Positions 56,229 to 64,000 of a stretch of DNA of 64,000 bases are shown in pieces. The notes under the pieces were generated by a model. That model was not told where the DNA came from. It saw nothing but the letters and a program-made list of their open reading frames with translations, and searched no databases. The stretch covers positions 16,703 to 80,702 of the forward strand of contig NEUU01000019.1 in the NCBI GenBank assembly GCA_002304345.1. Reading direction: 5' to 3'. Every line of letters begins with the position of its first letter. Within the stretch, counting starts at the first letter, position 1. The DNA comes from Verrucomicrobia bacterium Tous-C9LFEB (GTDB taxonomy: Bacteria > Verrucomicrobiota > Verrucomicrobiia > Methylacidiphilales > UBA1321). The translations under genes were made by a program, and so were the position numbers.

Positions 56229-57274
56229 AACGACGCATCCTCTTTCTCATCGCTTGGTTATCTGGCGTGGGAGTGGCGTGTAGTGCCGTGCCGGGCGTGG
56301 TGGAGTGGTCGGATGGGCGCAAGCAAGAGGGCGCGCTTTCGCTGACACCGGGGAAAGACATTCGTCTCTTTGAAGTCAAGACACAGGCATCGATTCGTCT
56401 GGAAGATGTCAGCGAAATCGTCATGACACCCGAAAAGGAAGAGATGCGCGAGGGATTCACTTTCGCCGAGCCGGGACAGGCGAAACAGGAAAAGAACGGC
56501 GAGATTTATCCGGTGCGTTATCTGAAAGCCAAGGTGACCTTGCGTGATGGCAAGGTGCTCGAGGGGCATCTGTACACGACTGTGCTCTATATCGAAAATG
56601 CGGAGAAAAATGAGAAGGTGGTGTTGCTGGCAAAATTGACCGGCAAAGTGGGGCAAAAAATAGAAGACGTGGCCTACCCGTCACGGATTCAACTTCACCC
56701 CTCCACGACTGCGGCGACGAGTTCCTGTCGCATCGATCTCGGCTTGCCCGCGCTCCAAGGGATCGAATCCATTGTGGTTTTCTCGATTCCTGATTTGACC
56801 TTACTCGATGCTGCTTCGGTGAACGGTCAAGTCTGGACCATTCCCTTTGGCGATCCATCGCGGATTCTCTATGCCATCCAGATCGGTTCCACCGTGCGCG
56901 TGGCGTGGCCGGAGAATCGGCACGCGGAGTCGGAGATCGCTGTGAAGGCGTCGCTCGCTTCGAAAGAGATGGAGGATTTTTACGACGCGCGTGAGTTGCT
57001 GGCTTGTTTTTATGAGCCGGACGAAGGGAATGTCTACTCGCTCGTGCTGATGCGGCGCACGATCCAGACCCATAGTTTCAGCAAGGACAAGCAGCCGTGG
57101 ACGCTGGCTGTGCTGCGCTGGAAATACGATACCGAGGAAAAGAAAACGACGCTCTTGAATCGCGTGCAGTTGGTGACGGGGCGCAAGGATGCCACCCAAG
57201 CCGTGCCGACGATCATTCCCGACGCGGCCCTCCTCGCTCGCGTGAAAGCAACGGCGAAAGGCGGTACGCCATGA
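56225..57274 (+). CDS. Exported hypothetical protein unique to operon copy 2
   Basis: The 349-aa protein has a signal peptide (about 1-22). Two similar beta-rich units follow (VVEWSDGRKQEGALSL ... IRLEDVSEIVM and AKVTLRDGKVLEGHLYTT ... IEDVAYPSRIQL), then a C-terminal part of unknown fold (about 180-349). The units look like small Sm- or SH3-like barrels, as found in other PVC exported proteins. ATG 56225 and stop 57274 overlap the neighbours by 4 bases. No counterpart sits at this position in operon 1. Function unknown. Confidence 0.8.
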   Translation: MKRRILFLIAWLSGVGVACSAVPGVVEWSDGRKQEGALSLTPGKDIRLFEVKTQASIRLEDVSEIVMTPEKEEMREGFTFAEPGQAKQEKNGEIYPVRYLKAKVTLRDGKVLEGHLYTTVLYIENAEKNEKVVLLAKLTGKVGQKIEDVAYPSRIQLHPSTTAATSSCRIDLGLPALQGIESIVVFSIPDLTLLDAASVNGQVWTIPFGDPSRILYAIQIGSTVRVAWPENRHAESEIAVKASLASKEMEDFYDARELLACFYEPDEGNVYSLVLMRRTIQTHSFSKDKQPWTLAVLRWKYDTEEKKTTLLNRVQLVTGRKDATQAVPTIIPDAALLARVKATAKGGTP

Positions 57275-60200
57275 CCCATCGCCAAGGAGAAGCGGCCACG
57301 GCATCGCTGGAACGGGCGGCGCGTGCGTTGAAATGGGCCGAGGTGTTGCAAGGCGCGGTATGGTGGGGTGTCATTTCCGCCGGGTCCTTGCTGGCGTTGG
57401 TCGGGTTGGATCATTGGCTGCGGTTGCCGACGGCCTTGCGATTGCCCTTGGCCGTGGTTCTGCTGGTTTTTATTGTCATCGGTTTTTACCGACGCGTCTG
57501 GATTCCCTGGCGGCGTCCGCTTTCAGCGGCGCGTACCGCTCGCTGGTTGGAGAAAGGGCAGGGCATCGGTGGCAATGTCCTGATCAATGCGTATCAATTT
57601 GAAAAGCACAAGCCGAAGAAAGAACAGCGCCGCTTCATCCGCCCGCTGCTGAATACGTCGCGGGCCGTGCTGGATGCGGTGGCGCCGCAATCGTTGTGGC
57701 TGACCGCGCCTTTCAAAAAATGGCTCGTGACGCTGGGGCTGCTGCTGGCGGTCTGGCTGGTGACGACGGTGGCGTTTCCGCATTCCATGGCGACGGGTGT
57801 GACGCGTATTTTTCTGCCGCTGGCCGATGTGCCTCCGGTGGGTAATTGGGAAGTGGAGGTTACTCCCTCGGGGCGTGTCGTCATGGTGGAGGGCGATAAA
57901 TTGGAGATTCGGGCGCAGGTGCGGTTTCGTGGTGGAAAATCGATGCGGGGCGTGACGCCCTTGTTGATCTGGAAGGAAGGCACTCAAACGATCGAACCGG
58001 CGATGAGTGCCGGGGATCGCGCCGCGATGTTGCCGACCAAAACGGAAGGGGAATTTGTTTTCGCTTTCACTGCCGTGAATCGGCCTTTCAGCTTTCGCGT
58101 CTGGGCGGATGATTCCTGCAGCGCGGCAGTCGAGGTGGCGGTGACTGCATTGCCGCGATTGAAGAGTTCCGTCTTCGAAGTCACGCCTCCGGTTTACACG
58201 GGACTGAAACCTTATCAACAACCCGGACCGCCGATGGCCTTGAGTGTGCCGTTGGGATCCACCGTCACCGCGATCTTCGATCTCGCTCCCAGCGCGGCAG
58301 AGGTGACGTGGTCTGATCGTGGAGAGAAGCAGCATTTGACGAAGGCGCAGGATCGCTGGCGTACCACGATGTTGGTGAATCAATCCCGGCATTACGAAAT
58401 CAGTGCCACCACATCGAAGCAGGCGACCGTGCGTACGCTCGCGCAAGGGGACATCAACGCCGTGCCCGATCAGACACCCGAAGTCGATTTCGTCACCGAG
58501 GATCGCAATCGTCTGGCCAATCCTGGTGCGACATTGCCGCTGACCATTCGCGCGACGGATGATTACGGCGTGGCGTCCATCGCCTTACTGGTGGCGCGCA
58601 GCGATGATCCCGCGACGGTGAAGGTGATCAAGCACTGGACGCTGGTGGGTCCGCCCGGACAAAAAGAACCGGCAGCGGAGTCCTATGCGTTGACCCTTGA
58701 TCCCTCTGTCTTCACTCCCGGCTCGGTTTTTCTGGTGACGGCGCAAGCCACCGATTTCAGCCCGGCGAAACAACGCGCCACCTCGCGGCCGATTTTGATT
58801 CGGGTGACTGGTTTGAAAGATTTGTCCGTGCCAGCGGGTGATCCGCTGGAGAAACTCTTCACCTTGTTGCGCGGTGTGATTACCGAACAAACCCGGGCCA
58901 ACGGGTTGACCGATAACGTGACGCTCCATCTGGCCGAAGCCTTGGCGGCGAAAGATCTGCCACGCCACCGCGACGTGATGACTGCGGCGCAAAAATCGGC
59001 GCAAGCTTCCGGCAAGTTGGCAATGGAGGAAGCGGCGAAGCGTGCGGAAGCGAAGGCCTTTGGGGTGAAGATCCAAATGTTAGTGAATGGCGAGATGGGA
59101 TTAGCGCTCGAGCAGATCGGCAAGATCACGGCTACGCCCAAAGACAAGCTGCCGGGACAGCTCGGGGCTCTGCAAAAACGGCAAGGGTACATTCTCAATG
59201 AACTGATTGGATTGCTGGGGCAAATGGCCAGCGACCGACAGGATGTGGCTCGGAACAAGGCGGGCAAAGCTGCGGGCGATTCCTCGCCGCCGCCGATCAC
59301 GACGGAGAAGGCGCTCGCGGAGTTGCAGGACGACGTGAAGAAATTTGTGGATGACCAGAAGCGGATCATTCAGGCCACGAAATCGCTGAAGGAACTTCGG
59401 CCCGAAGATTTGACCGCCGAACAGGAAGCGCTCCTCGGCGATCTGGCGCGGGAAGAAGCGAAAAACGCCGCATTCTTTCAAGAAAAGCTGACGGATCTGA
59501 GCAAGTTACCGCTGCAAGATTTTGCCGATGGAAAACTGGTCAGCGAAGTGAACGAGGTTTTTCAGGAAGTGGAAAAAGCGGCGGCCTCACTTTACGAAAA
59601 GAAGATCGAGATCGCTGTGCCCCGGGAGGAAGCGGGGTTGGAGAAGGCAGCGGAGCTTGAGCAAAATCTCGAGAAGTGGCTGCCGAATACCCCCGACTAC
59701 ACGAAGTGGGTGATGGAAGAAGCGGCCACGCAGTCGGATGTGCCGATGGCGGAATTGCCGAAGCAACTGGAAGACATTATTGGCGAGCTCCTCGACAAGG
59801 AAGAAGAGATGGGGGCGGATGTGGAGGATGTTTCCAGCACCTTCATGGACTCCCTCGACAAGGGTGCCGGTTGGGGCGCGGGCGACGGACCGATGTCGAA
59901 CATGAGCGCGCGTGGTGTGACGGGGAATCAATTGCCGAACAACATGGAAGTGGGTGGACGTTCGGGTGAAGGTCGCAGCGGGAAGAGCAGCGGCCAGATG
60001 GTGGAGGAAACGGCGGAGGGCAAAGGTGGTCGCGAGACACCCACGCGATTGAACTCGACGCCGTTCGAGCAGGGAAGCGTCGATGATAAATCCAAGGATA
60101 CGAAGGGCGGGGCGACCGGTGGCGGCAAACTCGCGGGCGAAGGTCAGGAGGGATTGCGCGGTTCCCTGCCGCCTCCGGCGCAGCAGAAACTGCGGCGTCT

Positions 60201-60570
60201 GGCCGAACAGCAGAGCAAGTTGCGGCAACAAGCGGAGTCGCTGGCGGTGCAGCTTCGCAAACAGCGGCGGCCTACGGGCGATCTCGAAACGGCGGTCAAT
60301 GCGATGAAGAAATTTGAGGAAGCCGCCAAGACGCAAAATGGCATTGCGGTTTATCAGGGTTATCATCAGGCATTGGATGCGTTGGCGGCGACTCGCACTG
60401 CTTACCGCGGAAACCGAGTCAGCCGTCTGGAGATGAATTCCACGCAGGCGAGCGCACCGAAAGATCTGTCCGACACGCAGGCGGAAAGTGTGCCGGCTGG
60501 TTATGAAGAAATGACGGGTGCCTATTTCCGTTCCTTGAGTGAAACCCCAGCTTCACCTCCTGCCAAATGA
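57271..60570 (+). CDS. DUF4175-like membrane protein with coiled coil (operon copy 2)
   Basis: The 1099-aa protein has two helices at about 30-70 and another at about 150-170. A beta-rich extracytoplasmic region (about 190-500) follows, then long Gln/Lys/Glu-rich helices (about 510-840, coiled coil). A Gly/Ser-rich, low-complexity stretch (about 860-960) and a final Gln-rich helix complete it. The layout matches the 926-aa protein at 11248, with a longer C-terminal part. ATG 57271 overlaps the previous stop (ATGA), and the stop overlaps the next gene. Probably a structural element of the module. Confidence 0.78.
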   Translation: MTHRQGEAATASLERAARALKWAEVLQGAVWWGVISAGSLLALVGLDHWLRLPTALRLPLAVVLLVFIVIGFYRRVWIPWRRPLSAARTARWLEKGQGIGGNVLINAYQFEKHKPKKEQRRFIRPLLNTSRAVLDAVAPQSLWLTAPFKKWLVTLGLLLAVWLVTTVAFPHSMATGVTRIFLPLADVPPVGNWEVEVTPSGRVVMVEGDKLEIRAQVRFRGGKSMRGVTPLLIWKEGTQTIEPAMSAGDRAAMLPTKTEGEFVFAFTAVNRPFSFRVWADDSCSAAVEVAVTALPRLKSSVFEVTPPVYTGLKPYQQPGPPMALSVPLGSTVTAIFDLAPSAAEVTWSDRGEKQHLTKAQDRWRTTMLVNQSRHYEISATTSKQATVRTLAQGDINAVPDQTPEVDFVTEDRNRLANPGATLPLTIRATDDYGVASIALLVARSDDPATVKVIKHWTLVGPPGQKEPAAESYALTLDPSVFTPGSVFLVTAQATDFSPAKQRATSRPILIRVTGLKDLSVPAGDPLEKLFTLLRGVITEQTRANGLTDNVTLHLAEALAAKDLPRHRDVMTAAQKSAQASGKLAMEEAAKRAEAKAFGVKIQMLVNGEMGLALEQIGKITATPKDKLPGQLGALQKRQGYILNELIGLLGQMASDRQDVARNKAGKAAGDSSPPPITTEKALAELQDDVKKFVDDQKRIIQATKSLKELRPEDLTAEQEALLGDLAREEAKNAAFFQEKLTDLSKLPLQDFADGKLVSEVNEVFQEVEKAAASLYEKKIEIAVPREEAGLEKAAELEQNLEKWLPNTPDYTKWVMEEAATQSDVPMAELPKQLEDIIGELLDKEEEMGADVEDVSSTFMDSLDKGAGWGAGDGPMSNMSARGVTGNQLPNNMEVGGRSGEGRSGKSSGQMVEETAEGKGGRETPTRLNSTPFEQGSVDDKSKDTKGGATGGGKLAGEGQEGLRGSLPPPAQQKLRRLAEQQSKLRQQAESLAVQLRKQRRPTGDLETAVNAMKKFEEAAKTQNGIAVYQGYHQALDALAATRTAYRGNRVSRLEMNSTQASAPKDLSDTQAESVPAGYEEMTGAYFRSLSETPASPPAK

Positions 60571-61205
60571 AAACAGTCTCTCTTCTCTGCGCCGTTTACC
60601 TGATGACCAACGCGGTTTGGGGCCAATCCCTCTTGCCGAATGGCAATTTCGAACAAGCCGATCCTGCCAATCCGCAAAAGCCGGCCCACTGGGATTTGCC
60701 CGATGGACTGGGCGTTCAATGGTCGGCCTCCCCGGATGGATCGGGAAAGTCGATTCGCATGGATACCTCGATTCCCGAGGATGTCTTTGTTGCGAACTGT
60801 ACCAAAGTGGGTGTCCTGCAATGGGTCTTTCCCAATCCGAAGAAAAATACGATAGCGGAGACCTACGGGCTTTCGCTCTATTCGGAGGCTATGCCCGTCG
60901 TACCGGGAAAGGCCTATCGCGTGTCATTCGATTACTGGTCGGAGAAAGGCACCGCTGCGAAGGTATGGTTTCGCGGCTATGGCGACATGGCGGGGAAAAA
61001 GAAACGTCTTTATGAGGGAGTCATCCCTTGCACCAGTAAAGGTCAGTGGCAGCGCTTCACCGGTCTTTTTCATCCTACGAAACATCGCCCCGGTGTCGTG
61101 GAGTTCAAGGTCATGCTCTTCGCGTTCCATCCCCCCGGAGTGTGCTGGTTTGATAATGTGACGGTGGAAGCGGTGGAGGAAGAGACGAAACCTAATACCG
61201 AGTAG
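60567..61205 (+). CDS. Exported jelly-roll-like (CBM4/9-type) protein
   Basis: The 212-aa protein has a signal peptide (1-19) and a beta-sandwich of the carbohydrate-binding CBM4_9 kind. It starts LLPNGNFEQADPANPQKPAHW, then has VVPGKAYRVSFDYWSEKG and ends GVCWFDNVTVEAVEEE. Such domains usually bind sugars, but there are no diagnostic residues beyond fold resemblance. The start overlaps the DUF4175-like stop. Last gene of operon 2. Confidence 0.78.
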   Translation: MKTVSLLCAVYLMTNAVWGQSLLPNGNFEQADPANPQKPAHWDLPDGLGVQWSASPDGSGKSIRMDTSIPEDVFVANCTKVGVLQWVFPNPKKNTIAETYGLSLYSEAMPVVPGKAYRVSFDYWSEKGTAAKVWFRGYGDMAGKKKRLYEGVIPCTSKGQWQRFTGLFHPTKHRPGVVEFKVMLFAFHPPGVCWFDNVTVEAVEEETKPNTE

Positions 61206-61321
61206 ATTGCTGTTAGTGTAATAAGTGTGTTTGTGTTCCAAGTTGGGAGTGCAAACGTAACACGAAAAGATTTGATTTCGAAGCGCCACTCACTTTACGA
61301 TGGTTGTAGGGAAGGGTAAAT

Positions 61322-61607
61322 ATGAGGGTGAGGGGTTACATAAAGCGCGGAGGGCGGTGCATTCGATCGGGCCAGACGCTCGTAGAGTACGCTCAGATCA
61401 TTTCATTGATTTCCGTCGTCGCCATGTCTGCCTTGGAAGAGGTGAGATTACGTCAAGAAGGCCGCCGTCAATCAAGTTTGGCATGAGATCAGCCAGACAA
61501 TTGAGCAGGGCTTTGGAGATTCGTCGGCTGAGATAAAAATGAAGGAGCGACTTGTCTACGAGCAGAGTAAGTTGGCTTGGAAATTCGGATATACTGGGCC
61601 ACAGTGA
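61322..61607 (+). pseudogene. Frameshifted Flp-type prepilin
   Basis: The frame from ATG 61322 encodes a basic leader, the prepilin site SGQTLVEYAQ (G, Q+1, E+5, Y+6) and a hydrophobic helix (IISLISVVAMSAL). It then goes on with unrelated residues. One base further on, another frame (from 61446) gives DYVKKAAVNQVWHEISQTIE..., a plausible C-terminal pilin-like tail ending with TGA 61605-61607. A one-base indel near 61436-61446 (for example an extra A at 61445) would join them. A sequencing error or true decay cannot be told apart here. Confidence 0.6.
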
Positions 61608-61693
61608 CCGAGACCCCGTCCCTTTGATTCGATCCAAAGGGAGATGGTATTGATTTGCACGTTCGCCCTGCGATTGGGATGGCGCAGGGGAGG

Positions 61694-63190
61694 TCAAGGC
61701 TTTGGGAGGAAGATCACCGCGGATTGATCTTCATACACCAGCTGCCATTGCGGCGCTTGGCGCAACGCTTTAACGAGCGCAAAGTCGTGATCCAGTATGA
61801 TGGAATCGTAGTTGCCCTCGCGTAAGGTTTTCTGCCAACCGGGCTTCGTAAAAAGCAAGGCGATGTAGGGCTTTAACCGGGCATCACCATAGAACTCCGT
61901 GCGATCGTCGAAAGTAATGCGAAAGTCGGGAGCCAGGTGGTAGACGAGCGCTCCCGCATTCCAGGTGGTGACGAGCGGGCGCTGAAATTGACTCCGGTGG
62001 GTGCGGATGAAATCGATGGCCGCGACGGAAATATTTGGATCTCCCACGCGCAGGGATTTCGCACCGGAGCTGGAAAGAAAGCACGGGATAACGAGAGCGA
62101 CTGCTGCGGGAATGATCCAAAGATAGCTCAAGTTGTTGCGCTCGATCTCGGCCCATCGCTCCAGACGCTGGCGCAGGTCCGGCGAAATCAAAAGACGCAA
62201 ACAGCCATCCAGATTGCGACAGACCGGGACGGCAGCCACCACGAGCAGGAGCATGACATGTCGTTGGACCTTGATTCCAAAATAAAGAAACAGGAGCAGC
62301 GGTAAAACCAGCTCCCACGACCAACGGGTGGAGCGAGATGACAGGCCGCCAAGAGCGAGGCCGCCGAGGATGAAGAGATACGCCAGAGCCAGCGGCGTAA
62401 GCGGGATAAATTGAAGGGAACGAAACTCATTCCAGTAGGCAAAGCTCTTGATGTGGAAAACCATTTCCCAGATGAGCTGGTGCAAGCGCCATCCGTGGGG
62501 AGTCAGCAGCGTGGCATTGGCGCAGATCACCAATATGGCCAGCCACGTGGTCATGGCCTGGTCGATCGGACGCCGTTGAACGCGATAATCCATGAGGCGA
62601 CCGACGACGCTGAGTCCCAGGAAGAGCAGAGCGGCGGCGAATCCGCCATGGATATTGGCCCAGAAAGCGAAAATCAACGGTAATACGAACCAGCTCCATT
62701 TGCCCGGCGCTTCACGATGCCGATACCACCAGGCGACCACCACGATCATCAGGAGATACGTCAGCAAAACCGGGCGCAAGAGCAGATGCGAGCGAAAGAC
62801 GAGTCCGGCCCCGAGCGTGTAAAGGAGCGCCACGGGTAAGGAGATTTGTTGCTGCATCAGTAATCTCCACAGCAGGATCGGCAGCAGCGCAAAAAGCAGG
62901 AAGCCGACGGCATACGCGAAAGGGAGTCCGCCAATACGAACGAGTGCGGCGACGGAGACTTCAAACAACCACTCGAAAGCGACCCAAGGGCGCGGCGGTT
63001 GATCCACACCAAACGGATCGCTTTGCAGGATTTCCTTCCGCTCGAGCATGATTTCGCCCGCGCGGAGGTGGCGGGCCGTGGCCGGATCTTTCAGGAAGTC
63101 GTTGCTCGCACGGAAGAGTTCCGGCAGGGCAACCAGAAAGAGAATGGCCGCGATTCCGGGTAGGAGCCAGTATTTCGCGGGGGATGACAT
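61694..63190 (-). CDS. Polytopic membrane protein, GT-C-like
   Basis: The 498-aa protein (ATG 63190; an upstream TTG lies inside the preceding terminator and was rejected) has about 10-11 membrane helices. A large first periplasmic loop (about 30-85) is rich in Asp/Glu and carries RHLRAGE, and a soluble C-terminal domain follows (about 400-498). This topology resembles GT-C glycosyltransferases and oligosaccharyl-transferase-like PVC proteins. The usual catalytic acid cannot be fixed. It lies downstream of an Flp-type prepilin and its terminator. Confidence 0.7.
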   Translation of the reverse strand: MSSPAKYWLLPGIAAILFLVALPELFRASNDFLKDPATARHLRAGEIMLERKEILQSDPFGVDQPPRPWVAFEWLFEVSVAALVRIGGLPFAYAVGFLLFALLPILLWRLLMQQQISLPVALLYTLGAGLVFRSHLLLRPVLLTYLLMIVVVAWWYRHREAPGKWSWFVLPLIFAFWANIHGGFAAALLFLGLSVVGRLMDYRVQRRPIDQAMTTWLAILVICANATLLTPHGWRLHQLIWEMVFHIKSFAYWNEFRSLQFIPLTPLALAYLFILGGLALGGLSSRSTRWSWELVLPLLLFLYFGIKVQRHVMLLLVVAAVPVCRNLDGCLRLLISPDLRQRLERWAEIERNNLSYLWIIPAAVALVIPCFLSSSGAKSLRVGDPNISVAAIDFIRTHRSQFQRPLVTTWNAGALVYHLAPDFRITFDDRTEFYGDARLKPYIALLFTKPGWQKTLREGNYDSIILDHDFALVKALRQAPQWQLVYEDQSAVIFLPKP

Positions 63191-63230
63191 TGCGAGGAAC
63201 GATGACGGTTTTTCATCCGAAGCGCACTTC

Positions 63231-63270
63231 AAAAAAAAGCGGACAAGGCTATGAAAGACCTTGTCCGCTT
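63231..63270 (-). terminator. Intrinsic terminator of Flp-type prepilin gene
   Basis: AAGCGGACAAGG / CCTTGTCCGCTT form a 12-bp stem with a 10-base loop. Read on the minus strand, it is followed by a run of T (A8 at 63231-63238 on the plus strand). This is a textbook rho-independent terminator lying between the stop codon at 63287 and the next gene. Confidence 0.9.
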
Positions 63271-63286
63271 GATGATCGTCAGGATA

Positions 63287-63490
63287 TTACGAAGAGGAAT
63301 TGGCCTGATCGATCCGGGAATTGATCGTACTGTAGAGTAGGGTCACTTTGGTGCCGAGAGACTGGAGAACCACCACCGCAACGATGGATATCAAGGCGAT
63401 AATGATGGCGTATTCTACCAAGGTCTGACCGGCTTTTCCGCTCTTACTGGATCGCTTCCTGGTTGCAAGAGCCAGTGCGGGTCGTGTCAT
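63287..63490 (-). CDS. Flp-type prepilin
   Basis: The 67-aa protein has a 21-residue basic leader, the processing site G21-Q22 (GQTLVEYAIIIA with E26 and Y27), a hydrophobic helix (about 27-45) and a short polar tail (TKVTLLYSTINSRIDQANSSS). This is the Flp/TadE-like class. Such pilins assemble into Tad pili or thin surface filaments. An ideal ribosome binding site (AGGAGGTGA, 63498-63506) precedes the ATG by 7 bases. It ends in a strong terminator. A very similar pilin is encoded at the window end. Confidence 0.93.
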   Translation of the reverse strand: MTRPALALATRKRSSKSGKAGQTLVEYAIIIALISIVAVVVLQSLGTKVTLLYSTINSRIDQANSSS

Positions 63491-63497
63491 GAATCAA

Positions 63498-63506
63498 TCA
63501 CCTCCT
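63498..63506 (-). promoter_or_regulatory. Strong ribosome binding site of the Flp-type prepilin
   Basis: AGGAGGTGA on the minus strand, 7 bases before the ATG at 63490, is a full match to the anti-Shine-Dalgarno sequence. Most other genes in the window have weaker or no recognisable sites, so this pilin is likely translated at a high level. Confidence 0.85.
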
Positions 63507-63733
63507 TTTTGATTCACCCCGATGGCCGCCCCAGCGCCTGATCCAGTCGTGTCGCTCTGCCTGGTAGTTAGGATCATGCGTTTTTATTCTCGGCAGGCAC
63601 AAGGCCCGGCGAGAGTGTGTGTGGTCGCAACCACTCGAACGGATTCCGTGGCGGCTTTCGTGGGTTCTTTCATCAAAGTGATTTTGCTGAAGGTATGTAG
63701 AGAACAGGAACAATCTATGGATCGTATTCAGTG

Positions 63734-63739
63734 ATTATA
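63734..63739 (-). promoter_or_regulatory. Possible -10 element
   Basis: TATAAT on the minus strand between the terminator of the window-edge pilin gene and the intact prepilin gene. No good -35 hexamer lies at the right spacing, so the assignment is tentative. Confidence 0.3.
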
Positions 63740-63798
63740 AAGTCTTATTTTTGTGAATTACCTAAAATTTCAGACCGCTGAAGCAGAAAAAGTGAAGC

Positions 63799-63832
63799 AA
63801 AAAAATAGCCAAAGAGGTTTGGACTCTTTGGC
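63799..63832 (-). terminator. Intrinsic terminator of window-edge Flp-type prepilin
   Basis: GCCAAAGAG / CTCTTTGGC form a perfect 9-bp stem with a 7-base loop (63808-63832). Read on the minus strand it is followed by TATTTTTTT. It lies directly after the stop codon of the last pilin gene of the window. Confidence 0.9.
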
Positions 63833-63849
63833 CATTGACTCCGTATTTA

Positions 63850-64000
63850 TTACGGAGCGGACTGAGCTTGGTCGAGCTTCGAGTTGATGGTCGAGAAAAC
63901 GCTGGTCACTTTGGAGCCCAAGGCTTGAAGGACCACGATGGCCACCACCGAAATGAAGGCCAGAATCAAGGCGTATTCGACGAGAGTCTGACCCGACTTA
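63850..64000 (-). CDS. Flp-type prepilin, 5' end outside window
   Basis: The last 49 codons encode KSGQTLVEYALILAFIS..., the prepilin site followed by a hydrophobic helix, then a polar tail ending QAQSAP, with stop at 63850-63852. Similarity to the pilin at 63287 is high across helix and tail (LVEYA, IVVLQ-LG-KVT, STINS). The start codon and leader lie beyond the right edge. Followed by a clear terminator. Confidence 0.9.
   Translation of the reverse strand, partial: KSGQTLVEYALILAFISVVAIVVLQALGSKVTSVFSTINSKLDQAQSAP

Larger units (their letters stand above)
63491..63807 (-). other. Leader region of the Flp-type prepilin, no gene
   Basis: About 315 bases between two prepilin genes hold no convincing coding sequence. 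Short open frames here have no family features. A TATAAT-like element is at 63734-63739 (minus strand), which would give an untranslated leader of about 235 bases ending in the ribosome binding site. No riboswitch or known RNA was recognised. Confidence 0.4.

Noticed and set aside
61300..61536. 78-codon frame overlapping the prepilin remnant
   Set aside because: It is in a different frame from the prepilin motif, shows no features and is explained by the frameshifted pilin.
63498..63734. Short open frames on both strands between the two prepilins
   Set aside because: No signal, motif or ribosome binding site; they overlap a leader and a ribosome binding site that belong to the prepilin.

Overview
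The window (about 57% G+C by eye, densely coding, both strands used) looks like a chromosomal segment of a verrucomicrobial (PVC-group) bacterium. The clues are a PEP-CTERM protein, a DUF1559-like prepilin, two MoxR/DUF58/VWA/DUF4159/DUF4175-type operons, several Flp-type prepilins and carbohydrate-active enzymes mixed with Gfo/Idh/MocA and FAD oxidoreductases. The taxonomic assignment is inferred from gene content only. No rRNA, tRNA, CRISPR array, transposase or phage gene was recognised.

Layout. (1) 1-2211: the end of an unidentified gene and a Gfo/Idh/MocA oxidoreductase. (2) 2365-19020: operon copy 1, with a large exported protein, a MoxR AAA+ ATPase, DUF58, a BatA-like VWA protein, a VWA/glutamine-amidotransferase-like protein, a DUF4175-like coiled-coil membrane protein, a DUF4159 protein with a four-cysteine run, and a 1446-aa thioredoxin/HEAT/thioredoxin/CcdA-type fusion. 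Most junctions are 4-base stop/start overlaps. (3) 19152-21977: a GH50-like, CBM9-like secreted glycosidase. (4) 22037-32422, minus strand: a complete P19/FTR1-type metal uptake operon. In transcription order it encodes FTR1, P19, DUF2318-YHS, two FtsX-type permeases, an ABC ATPase, a cytochrome c, a small CxxC protein and an OprC-like TonB receptor. (5) 32564-45807: an AraC regulator, a PEP-CTERM protein and its anchorless paralogue, a prepilin-like protein, a GH110-like lipoprotein, an FAD oxidoreductase, an MFS transporter, a LacI regulator divergent from an unknown protein, a GH36-type alpha-galactosidase and a small exported protein with a possible Cys/His/Asp triad. This reads as an alpha-galactoside-oriented carbohydrate region. 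(6) 45890-61205: operon copy 2, with PKD/repeat protein, double DUF4159, FHA-MoxR fusion, DUF58, BatA-like, VWA/GAT-like, an extra exported protein, DUF4175-like and jelly-roll-like protein. (7) 61322-64000: three Flp-type prepilin genes (one frameshifted, one intact, one cut by the window end), two with clear intrinsic terminators, around a polytopic GT-C-like membrane protein.

How they may work together. The two MoxR/VWA operons are paralogous envelope-remodelling or chaperone modules in which an AAA+ ATPase probably acts on membrane-anchored VWA proteins. Copy 1 adds a redox arm (CcdA-type membrane domain plus thioredoxins). Copy 2 adds a phosphopeptide-binding-like FHA domain on the ATPase. 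The most notable features of the window are these paired, differently elaborated modules and the iron/copper uptake operon that joins an OprC-type copper receptor to FTR1/P19.
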